A program made the translations under genes and the position numbers. The notes under the pieces are model-generated. The model was not told where the DNA came from, made no database searches, and was given only the letters and a program-made list of their open reading frames with translations. A DNA stretch of 64,000 nucleotides from Crossaster papposus (taxonomy: Eukaryota > Echinodermata > Asteroidea > Velatida > Solasteridae): NCBI GenBank assembly GCA_037893245.1, contig JBAIAA010000746.1:248001-312000 (forward strand), given 5' to 3'. Shown here one piece after another: positions 47,801 through 59,800 of the stretch (within the stretch, counting starts at the first letter, position 1; each line of letters begins with the position of its first letter).

Positions 47801-50800
47801 GCCAAAGAAAAAAAACCAAACATACATGGATAGTCCAAAGCTATCTGCTATAGATCTAAATGTATAGATTTAAAATTTGTTTGGATGTTCAGGTTGAAAT
47901 GTGGATGAGCTGTTGGTGATTAGGTGCTAAAAAAACGCACGTGTCCAATTTCTAAACATCGATGTTCAATGGCTGAACACTATTCATCCTCGCTACAGAC
48001 AGTTTCTGCAGTGTAGGCCAGGCAATTAACCAAACATAGGCAACTAGCTAGGCTATCGTTGTCCCTAAGACAGCTAAACCGAACCGACCTGAAAACTGCA
48101 AGAGCAAGTGCAAAAACGAAATCAACCCAACCCGACTGAAATAATAGAAAAAGAAAGAAAGACCCGACCCGAAGTCAGTTTAGGGTCGGGTCATTTTTGG
48201 TTTTCAGTCGGGTTAGTTTTGGTTCTGTGTCGGGTTAGTTTTGGTTCTGTGTCGGGTCAGTTTTGGTTTTGCGTCGGGTCAGTTTTGTGTCGTTTTGGCT
48301 TTGTCGGGTCAGTTTTGGTTTTGTGTCGGGTCAGTTTTGGTTTTGCGTCGGGTCAGTTTTGTGTCGTTTTGGCTTTGTCGGGTCAGTTTTGGTTTTGTGT
48401 CGGGTCAGTTTTGGTTTTGTGTCAGGTCAGTTTTGGTTTTGTGTCGGGTCAGTTTTGGTTTTGTGTCGGGTCAGTTTTGGTTTTCAGTCGGGTTAGTTTT
48501 GGTTTTGTGTCGAGTCAGTTTTGGTTTTGTGTCGTTTTGGTTTTGTGTCGTTTTGGTTTTGTGTCGGGTCAGTTTTGGTTTTCAGTCGGGTTAGTTTTGG
48601 TTCTGTGTCGGGCCAGTTTTGGTTTTGCGTCGGGCCAGTTTTGTGTCGTTTTGGCTTTGTCGGGTCAGTTTTGGTTTTGTGTCGGGTCAGTTTTGGTTTT
48701 GTGTCGGGTCAGTTTTGGTTTTCAGTCGGGTTAGTTTTGGTTTTGTGTCGAGTCAGTTTTGGTTTTGTGTCGTTTTGGTTTTGCGTCGTTTTGGTTTTGT
48801 GTCGTTTTGGTTTTGTGTCGGGTCAGTTTTGGTTTTGTGTCAGGTCAGTTTTGGTTTTGTGTCGGGTCAGTTTTGGTTTTGTGTCGGGTCAGTTTTGGTT
48901 TTCAGTCGGGTCAGTTTTGGTTTTGTGTCGGGTCAGTTTTGGTTTTGTGTCGGGTCAGTTTTGGTTTTGTGTCGGGTCAGTTTTGGTTTTCAGTCGGGTC
49001 AGTTTTGGTTTTGTGTCGGGTCAGTTTTGGTTTTGTGTCGGGTCAGTTTTGGTTTTCAGTCGGGTTAGTTTTGGTTTTGTGTCGAGTCAGTTTTGGTTTT
49101 GTGTCGTTTTGGTTTTGTGTCGTTTTGGTTTTGTGTCGGGTCAGTTTTGGTTTTGTGTCAGGTCAGTTTTGGTTTTGTGTCGGGTCAGTTTTGGTTTTGT
49201 GTTAGGTCAGTTTTGGTTTTGTGTCGGGTCAGTTTTGTGTCGTTTTGGCTTTGTCGGGTCAGTTTTGGTTTTGTGTCGGGTCAGTTTTTTGTCGAGTCAG
49301 TTTTGGTTTCGGTTCTGGTTTGCCTACCTTATCCTCATGAGTTCGCTGCATGTTTGTAACCTCCTTCTCCTGGTCACCTTTCAGCTCCAGCATCTCTTCT
49401 TCCAGCCTGTCCGCTTCTGCCACCGTCTCCTGGTGGGACTCCTGCAGGTCACTCAGCTGGCTCTGCACCGTGCTGGTGCTCACCTTGGCTGCCACGCACT
49501 GCATGACGGCGCAAACAAGATTCAAGAAACCAGTCGACATATTGTCAGTATTTATTAAGTATGCGCATGCATACAATGCTTAGGAAATGGGGGCGCCCTG
49601 TGAAATTATGCCCGGCAATCAACTTGTTCATAGAGCTAAATGTTGCAAAGACTAAAGGAGATGATCATTGCTGTTTTGTTATCGATGGGACGGAGGTAAA
49701 AAGGACATCTTGGTTTAAATTTTTAGGTATGTTTATTTCAAATTCTTTGGGATGGGTTGAACACGTTGATTACTATTTGAAGAAGGCCCAGCAGCGGTTG
49801 TATTTTCTTTGTCGTATTGTCTTTGCCTTCGGCTCGGGCATTAACATGTCCAGGGCCCATGAGCCAGTTATAAACATACTTGTTTAAAAGTGGCCAACCA
49901 CATATTTATTCTCTTAATAATATCTCGTTTTTATTTATAATGCACCATGTACAATCAGTCACGGCTGCTGTCGGTTTCTGAATCATGTAACTTCCCTCGT
50001 AATTCTGATTGGTCAACGTAATGATTGCGTTCGTTGTAATCAAAGTGATATCCCGCGTGCCTTTCAAGAGACAGCGGATCCGGTCAAATATGATAAAAAA
50101 AAAAATTAAAAAAAAAATCTAATATGAGACCTGCTTCAACGAAACACGAACAAGGTCGCACAATGTGTTTTACTACAACGAACTGGTGAAGTCATTTCGG
50201 GGTAGATTTTACCATTTGGAGTTTTTTTTTCTTCTCAATAACAAACTAATAATCTACAATCTCCCCAAATTTGAACATTATCCATCACCCAATTTTAGTC
50301 AATTTTCTACAACAATTGTGTATAGAAATAATACGCTTTTCTGAACAATAGCGTTTTATCTCATAATCAGGCTGTCAGGGTTTTATCACTAAATCCTTCC
50401 CCGAGGGGAGATACATGTAGGGTGAGGGTAAATAATGTAAAAATGATACATCATTTTAAAGCTAAGAACCCTTAACTAGTCCGCACCGGAGAACGTACAC
50501 GCAAAGTTTTTTCCATATACAAAACGGATGACGCATAAACACGTCACGAGCAAGGCCGGAAATGTCTGTCAGCAGCGAGCAAGGCCGGAAATGCGTGGAT
50601 GTGCTTCCCGGTACCAACTGCCTGAACCCGCCTCGGATCGAGTTTTGTACAAAATAATACTGCTTCGGCTTGGTGATGTTAAAATAATTCAGGCGCAAAC
50701 TGGTTAAGATGTTTAAAGTAAGTTTTCTCACAAACAAGTTTTGTGAAACCCATGACTTTCTAAAAAGTATTTATCACAAAACCCCCAAGTGTTATGTACC

Positions 50801-53800
50801 ATTGGAAAGCCCCCTTTCTCAAGAATTTGAAAATACTAGTATCTCAATTTTCAATATTTCCGACTTTACTCTCATTTTGTGGTGACAGGTCACAAATGGG
50901 TGCGAACTGGTTAAAAGAATTTTAAAATAAATTGTCAACTTTGTCTGGGTTTTGTGGGAGCTGGTCACATGTTTGATTTCCAGGCGGTTGTCTAGTGTAC
51001 AGTCAGATCGGATTTTGAGCAGACACTGATCCGTAAGTCCGATGGATAAGCCGGCAAAACAGGTACCTACAGGTGAGCCTAAGGCTAGACTTGTTTCCAG
51101 AAGTTCTTTGCACTTACCGTCTGCAGCAGCCATTTGAGTCCACATTTAGCCTCTACCATGCTGGTAATCTCATTCCATCGATTCTTGCCCTTCTCCTCTG
51201 AAAAAGAGATCATTTGAGAAAATGTTAACATTTCATCACCACATTGTTTATTGACTTGGCGGAGGTCCCCAGTTGTGGGGCAGATAGGGACAAATATTTC
51301 GGGGAAATTGTTTAAAGGTATTTACTACCAAATTATTAAGAAACCTCTTACTTATTTGAAAGTAAATAATGTTTTAGGCATCTAGCAAAATGAATGAACG
51401 ATCTAGATATCCTGTAATTGTTCAAAAAAATGTGTCGGAAAAAAACAATAACAACATAAAAGCCACTGCTTGACGCCTGCGGCCTGTTAAAAAAAAACCG
51501 AACACCATTTTTCTTGCTTTTTTCTCGGCATCCATGATTGTAAAATATATTTACCACGATATTTACCAATGGTGCATCCTACCTTTAACTTGTTTTGATT
51601 TTTTTTTACTGAAAGGCAATCACTTGTTAAACATACTTGGTTAAAACCGGTCAACCATATTGACCGGTTTTAACCAAGTATGTTTAACAAGTGATCCTCA
51701 GAACACGAGTGTCGCTTTTTTCCAGCAGTCGATCCCTTTGTTTCGTGTTCTTAAAAAGTCACATTTTGTGCATGTTAAACGACTACCTCAAATGAGGTAT
51801 TTCCATACAAGGGTCACTGCATCTAAGTTTCATCAAAATTCATCAAAGCATGTAAAAGTTAATACATTTTTTCAAAAACTTAACCTGAAACTTGAACATA
51901 TGAACAATAACCTCTAATGACCACTACATGATCTTTGACCTCGGTAATCTGATAAATAATTGTGTCTTTCCACCCAAGGGTCACTGCATCCAAGTTTCAT
52001 CAAAATCCATAAAAGCATTGTACAAGTTACATTTTTTTCTTAAAAACTTATTAACCAGATCGCGCCGGATGACGTATATAAATACAAACATTTCCCCAAA
52101 ATCAAAACGGATGACGCATAAACACGCCAAGTTCAAGTTCGGAAATGTATGTCAGCAGCGCGCAAGGCCGGAAATGCGTGGGTGTGCTTCCCGACACTAT
52201 CAGCCTGAACCCGCTTCGGTTCAAGTTTCGTTAAAAATAATCGCGAACTGGTTAAACCTGAAACTTTAATACACCCACAGTCATACAGTATTTAGGACTT
52301 AATTAGTCCCCCAAAACTACGTTTAGGCGACACAAAAAAAGAATTGGCTCTTGGGCCTAGACATTGTTAATGTTAAATCCAGCCCCCGATTTCACTAAAC
52401 GTTGAAACGCGTCGTAACTCCAGTTACGACATGCAACGCATTGCATCTCGCCGTTTTTTTATAGCCTGTTTTATGCCGCAACAATTAAATAAAAGGAACT
52501 AGAATACCGAGACAATAAGTTAGTAGTTTTACGGACTCGGACTTAGGTACTTGGACTGGACCCAGTACTCGGTCTTGAATGTACTCTTACTCAATGATTT
52601 GGACTCGGACAACTCACTAGTGTACTTGGACTAGGCCTGGGACTCGGCCCCAAAAGTACTCGGGATACTCTGTATTCAGATTTCAGGGCTCAACTCCCAC
52701 ACTGTCATACAGAATTGAACACTGGTAAGTGTCTCCCAAAACGTTGTTTAGTCGACACAGAAACCTCCCTGATTCCTGGATGAAAAATCTGTACCTTGAT
52801 CGGCATCCACAATCTTCTGTTGTAGGTCGCTGATCTGGGCGTTCCTGAGCTCCAGTTCGCCCTGTAACTCTTTGATGCGTTTGTTGGCGTCTCGGTTGTG
52901 TACGTTAATAGCTTTGGTCGGACTTGCAAATTTCTGAAGTAAAAAAAAAGAAGCTAATTACGCTAGAGCTGTGCTGTAAATTTTATTCACATGTTCGATC
53001 ATCCACAGCTTAGGTCTTAAACAATTATTGTGTTGTCCACTGACCAACCGATCAAAATTATTATTTGTAAAATATAAATTACAGCGACTGAAGTAGAGTC
53101 AAGGAACAAAAATACAAAACAGCATTTTTTTCTTTTCTTCAGCTTACACAACACAGCACTGAAATTGATTAGGACAAGCAACAGCTAGGATCGATTTTAC
53201 CAATGCTAAAATCAATCTTATAGAAAAAGTAACTAATCGTAACTTGCAATAGATCCAATGCAAGTTAGAATGAGTTTGATTGATCTTATTAAGATTGATC
53301 ATAGTTTTTGTGAAATCGGCCCTGCAGAAATGTTGTGATCAATTGCCCATTATGCAGTGAGGCGGGTGGTAATGTTACCCTTTGAGGCGAGTGGTAATGT
53401 TACCCTTTGAGGCGAGTGGTAACGTTACCCTTTGAGGCGAGTGGTAACGTTACCCTTTGAGGCGAGTGGTAATGTTACCTTTTGAGGCGAGTGGTAATGT
53501 TACCTTTTGAGGCGAGTGGTAATGTTACCCTTTGAGGCGAGTGGTAATGTTACCTTTTGAGGCGAGTGGTAATGTTACCTTTTGAGGCGAGTGGTAATGT
53601 TACCTTTTGAGGCGAGTGGTAACGTTACCTTTTGAGGCGAGTGGTAACGTTACCTTTTGTGGCGAGTGGTAATGTTACCTTTTGTGGCGAGTGGTAATGT
53701 TACCTTTTGAGGCGAGTGGTAATGTTACCTTTTGAGGCGAGTGGTAATGTTACCTTTTGAGGCGAGTGGTAATGTTACCTTTTGAGGCGAGTGGTAATGT

Positions 53801-56800
53801 TACCTTTTGAGGCGAGTGGTAATGTTACCTTTTGAGGCGAGTGGTAATGTTACCTTTTGAGGCGAGTGGTAATGTTACCTTTTGAGGCGAGTGGTAATGT
53901 TACCCTTTGAGGCGAGTGGTAATGTTACCCTTTGTGGCGAGTGGTAATGTTACCTTTTGTGGCGAGTGGTAATGTTACCTTTTGAGGCGAGTGGTAATGT
54001 TACCTTTTGAGGCGAGTGGTAATGTTACCCTTTGAGGCGAGTGGTAATGTTACCTTTTGAGGCGAGTGGTAATGTTACCTTTTGTGGCGAGTGGTAATGT
54101 TACCTTTTGTGGCGAGTGGTAATGTTACCTTTTGTGGCGAGTGGTAATGTTACCTTTTGAGGCGAGTGGTAATGTTACCTTTTGAGGCGAGTGGTAATGT
54201 TACCTTTTGAGACGAGTGGTAATGTTACCTTTTGAGGCGGCTGGTCCTCGTTCTCCTGTTGTAGTTGACGCAGCTGTTGGGACAGGGTCTTGCGGTCAGT
54301 CAGAAGGGAGCCCAGATGACGCTTGGCCTCGTTGACACTGACCATCACCTCAAGCTCATGGTCAAGCCAGCTCTGGAGAAGAAAAAAAATATCAACAACA
54401 ACCGCTATCAAAAATTATAATGAATGTTTGTGAGTGTGAAAACAATAATGTCATGAGGTGATAGATAAAATGTTCTATTCCGTTTTATACAACGCCTGAA
54501 TAAATCCTCGCTATCCAATTGGTCAGAGCGTGGCCGTGCACCGTTGAATGGAACCACTGAATATAACTTTTTTGTGCTTTGAAACGTACGTCGTTTTCTC
54601 GATACATAAACGAACACGTAAACACGTGTATTTCAGAGAGGAATGCGTGCAAATCTGCCGTATTTCGCATCAACATTTAAAATTGCCTGCTGAACCAGCA
54701 GAGATGTGAGTAGTACAGTCTAAAAGCGTACCTTTTCATCTTTCTAACAAATGAAAAATGTTGACTTCAACTTTCCCGAAACAGTCAGCGTCACTTAAAA
54801 CGTACAGGGGCTTTCGAAAAAGTTCAAGATTCATACCTCATTTCACAAGGCTAACTAATAACTTTAAATCTGAAATTATCATTAAAAAGTTTTACTCACA
54901 GTTCAATTTTATCCTGAAACTGCCACTTAAGAAATTTTATGTTGGTTTTTCGAGGGGCACTACCAAACTGTTGTTAACCTGCTCGCGCCGGAGGACGTAT
55001 ATACAGGCATTTTTTTTCCCAGATTCGAAACGGATGACGCATAAACACGTCATGAGCAAAGCCAGGAATGTCTGTCAGCAGCGAGCAAGACTGGAAATGC
55101 GTGGGTGTGCTTTCCGGTATCATCAATCTGAACCCGCCTCAGATCAGGTTTCGTTACAAAAAATCGGTGATGTTATAATAATCTCCGGGCGAACTGGTTA
55201 AAACCTCGCAAATTCTCGAGCGGCCGGGACTGCCAACTCGCTGCAAATAAAACCCGACTGTACACTTCATTATGGGCAACACTGTGCTCTCACTCAAAAA
55301 GATGTAATTTCAAAAGTATACCACCTATTTGAGTCCACTATAGCTTATTTTAAAGCTTAAAATATTTCGACTTTAGTCTGGTTTTTGGGTGGTGGGTCAC
55401 ATTTGAGATAGTGCTGCCCTCTGACCTTGATTCTCTTGGCCGCTCCCACCATGTTCTTCCCGTCTGGCTTGTCTTCGGAGCGTTTCTGCTGCACAGCTTT
55501 CTGTTTCTCCACGGCCTCCTTCAGCCGTTTGTTGGCGACCGCAGCCTGTGGGTAAAACAAAAAGATTAAATGAGTAAAAATAAAAATAATCATGCTTATA
55601 TGTGACCTGTCACCACAAAATGGGAGTAAAGTCAATGTGATTTGGAGATAAGGCCATCCAAAGTCAAAATATGAAGCGGTGGTCAATTTTGAGATTTTGC
55701 GTAATTTGGAAAGCCTAAGTTCTCCTCTACATATTCCTATTTTTTGGGTGCAATCAGATGATCGAAAACCTCTTAATTTTTGTGATTTTGAGTAGTGTTT
55801 GGGTAGTTAGTGTTTGGATTAAAAGTCCATCAGTGGTCTAATTAACACGGTAATTAAATATGCAAATTAGGTCTTCGTAACTGTCCCACGTTTTCGAAAT
55901 TTTGAGATTTCGTTGATTCTTCAATAGTTTGGATGTGTGGGAAGTTTCAAGAAGAAATAATTACTAGTTGTTATGCTCAACCGAACCTTACTTGTCCTGT
56001 TTGGCAATATTTTGTGTGTTTTGTTTAGGATGTTTATTAGCAAGTTTTCTCACAAACACGTTTTGTGAAACCCGTGACTTTCTTGAGCGCTGTCAAATGT
56101 ATTTATCGCAAAACCCCCAGGTGTTATATACATGTACCATTGGATAGCTCTCTCAAGAAATTGAAAATACCAATATCTCAATTTTTCTGACTTTACTCTC
56201 ATATTGTGGTGACAGGTCACATATAGCGCTTTTCATCGTATCAACGATCTCAAAGCGCTTTACAATTATTACCCCGTTCATCAGGCCCTGGACCACGCGG
56301 CAACCGTTATAGGTGCTTAAAGGTAGTATACACCATTGGTCATTGCTTGAATTATCATGAATGAGTAGATTTGGAGGGTTGTATTTTATAGTAAATATCG
56401 TTTAACTGAGCTGTCCGAAGTTTTACAATCATGGATGCCGAGGAAAGCACGAAAAACAGCGGTTTGTTACAACCGGCGTCGAGCAGTTATTCTTATGTTA
56501 TCTTTGTTTTTTCGGAATAATTACAGGATATCTAGCGCAATCATTTTGCTGGATGACTAGAATCATTATTTACTTTCAGATGAGTAATATATTTCTTAAT
56601 AATTTGGTAGTAAATATTTTTGATATCTGCAAATGGTGTATACATCCTACCTTTAAATGACCTTGACCCCCACAGGTAACCCATTTATACTACTGGGTGA
56701 ATATAGGCAATTGTAGCTAAGTGTCTTGCCCAGGAGCACAAACACCATGTTCCTGGCAGGGTTCGGACCCATGCACATGAGTCAAACGCTGTAACCATTG

Positions 56801-59800
56801 GTAGAGTATAGAGTATACCATTTTGCAGCAATCCAAACAAGTAACCAATCAAATTGTTGTTGAAAAGCTAACTTGTTTTAAGATAGCTCATTGGTATATA
56901 GCACCCAAACAGCAATCCGAAGGTCGCAGGTTCAAGTCCTGCTCCAGTCAATTTCTTTGATCAATTTTCACAATAGTATTAACTGCACCTAGTCAGTTTC
57001 CCTTGTTGTATTAAAAAAAGCTGTATCCTCTTTGAGTAATCCCTGTTTGCTTCATATACAGGGTGGTAAGAAAAAACAAAAAAACAAGGAACGGCCTATT
57101 TCCAGTATCCTCAGACCATAAAATGTAGTTTGGATAGACGGGGAATCCTTCTAGATGAAAAATTGATGGGGGGGGGGGGGGGGGGGGGGGGGGTGGGGGA
57201 TGTGTCAGTTAAACAGTTGATCAACACCAACTTGGTTCCAAAAAAGGCCCCTAAAATGCAAACCTCTGGACCGCATCGGGTGATCTTGGTATAATTGTTC
57301 ATCTAGAAAGATTCCCCGTCTATCCAAACTAGTTTTTCTGGTCGGAGGGTACTAGAATTAGGCTGGTTTTTTTTACCATCCTGTATTATCTCAATGCAGG
57401 TCGATCAGTGCAGAAATGTTGAAAAGCCATGAATCTAGGACTGAGAAACATTTTAAATTTTGTTAATACATTTTTTCTTGAAAATTTCTCGAATCTCCTT
57501 AGACTTTGTACACAACCGCTGAAGTAGCGTCAGGATACCAGGGCCCAATTCCATAAAAGCATTCTAACTTAGTATATTACTAGGTTTTAGCAAGATTCCA
57601 AATGCCTAGTTGGTTGCTTGCTAGCACTCAACTAAATCGCATTCCATAACACCATTTTATGAAATATTCTTACTAGTTGCTTGCTTGCAGCTTGCTAGAA
57701 TGGTGTGGGGTTTGCATAATCGCCAAAGTACATGGTCAGTTTGAGTTAACAATAGGGAAAGAGTTCAAATCAGGTCATGCTGTGGGTTGTATTGTCAATG
57801 CATTCCTCTGTACCCTATTTAGGGTATGTACATTTGTATCGGCCTAAGCACATGTTTCAGAAATGGCTAATTCAGAGGGTGTTTCAACTCCAAAAAGGGG
57901 AAAGAAGCCCAATTACTCGACTCAGGAAAATCTGTTCCAGAACGCTATGAGGAGTTTAAGGTTATCTTTGACTCTGCGCATAAGGATGTCAATACAAATT
58001 CCCAAAAGATAAAAGATTGAAAGTGACTTAGAATGGTGCTAAGGATTTAGACATACCCCAAACCTATTCTAATTTTAGCAAGCAACTAGAGATAGAAAGG
58101 AAGTTAGCAACCAACTAGGCTTAGAATGCTTTTATGGAATTGGCTCCAGGATACTACATTTTTTTCCATAAAATGTGTTCCTGAGAAACCATTCATTAAA
58201 CGGCGACATTTTTACCTCTTCCATCTTCCTGCGCAGGACGTTCTCCTGTTTCTGGTGTTTCGTCGTCATCTTGCTGACCTCGCACTCTCTCTTACGATCC
58301 TTGGCCTTGAGCTGTAAGACCTCTTTGTCCTTCTGGGCCTTCCACTGGCGGAACTTGTCTGATTCCTCCTTCATATTCTTCATCAGCCGCACTCTGGCCT
58401 GCTTCATTAACTACAAGCAAATACAAAATAAAAACGAGGTTGGCTCTCAAACCAAGAGTTTCGCCCACTCTCAAATTGTGATGCGATCAAGCAAAATCAG
58501 TCTGAAGTAGGCCTTGGTCATTTTGGGGATTTTTACATATTCTTTTGTAGCGTACTTCAGGCTCCATTTCAGTGAAAACCCCATGTGAACACGACCTTTG
58601 GTTACAAAATTACAACCATTTGAACACCAGCACGTAAAAAAAAAAGAAACTGAGAAAATTATGTTTTTGTATCACTTCCTTTCTGAATTTGGTTAAAAGA
58701 GTATTTTTATGTAAAAGATAAATATTTTCTCTTCTGTTTTTGTAAAAAAAGGCAATTTTGATTTTTCCACCCCTACGAACATATTTTGGCCCGATCTCAA
58801 AACTAGACTTGCCGAGTTCCGACTGATTTTGCTTGATCGCATCACAATTGACTTTTAATGACCTCTGACCTCGGTATGTGACCTTTAATATCATGCATCC
58901 TCACATGCAAGTTTCCATATTGAATCTATGACTCAAGTTTGCTTGCAATTGAATCTTAGGTTTTCAAATGAGACAAATTTATACAATTCCAGCTTTTTTT
59001 TGCAACTGGACTTCCAATGACCTTTGACATCGGTATGTGACCTTTAATATCATGCATCCTCACATGCAAGTTTCCATATTGAATCTATGACTCAAGTTTG
59101 CTTGCAATTGAATCTTAAGTTTTCAAATGAGACCAATTTATACAATTCCAGCTTCTTTTGCAACTTGACCTTAAATGTGACCTGTTCCAACGAAACCCGG
59201 ACAAAGTCGACATTTTAGTTTTTGCTTTTTTCAAATTCTCTAGGTTCTCAGCTTTAAAATGATGTATCATTTACATATGTACCCCCACCCTATCTTCCCT
59301 GGGGTCTGGATTTAGTGATAAAACCCTGACAACCTAATTATGAGATAAACAGCTTTGAAGTTCAGAAAAGCGTATTATTTCTATACACAAATGTTTCACA
59401 AAATAGACAAAAAAACACACTTCTGGTAGACGGATTTTGTTCAAATTTGAGAAGATTGTAGATTAATAGTGAGCGACTTAGGAAAACCTAAAACCTCAAA
59501 ATGGTAAAATCCATCCAGAAATGACTTCAGGAGTACATTGTGACAAAACACATTGTGCGACTTTGTCCGGGTTTCGTTGGAACAGGTCACAAATGATCTT
59601 TGAACTCACTACTTGACCTTTGACATGACAGGCCTTGCGCTAACTTTTTTTTTCTGGGTAGCCCACCGGGCTAGCAAACTGCAGATTTTACTAGCCCGTT
59701 TACATTTTTGCTAGCCCGTATGCACAATGCACAAAACTATTCGTTTGGCGCCCGCACGTACATGTACGTACCATTGACCTCTAGAGGTCAGTGGTACGTA

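Noticed and set aside
48108-49558. Long open frames of 100-345 residues with a 22-residue period ([11 protein letters not shown]-like)
   Set aside because: They are produced by the 22-bp minisatellite, which is open in several frames because the unit has few stop codons. No start context or protein family supports them.
53358-54240. CRISPR-like array
   Set aside because: Units are directly abutting with no unique spacers, and the context is a eukaryotic intron.
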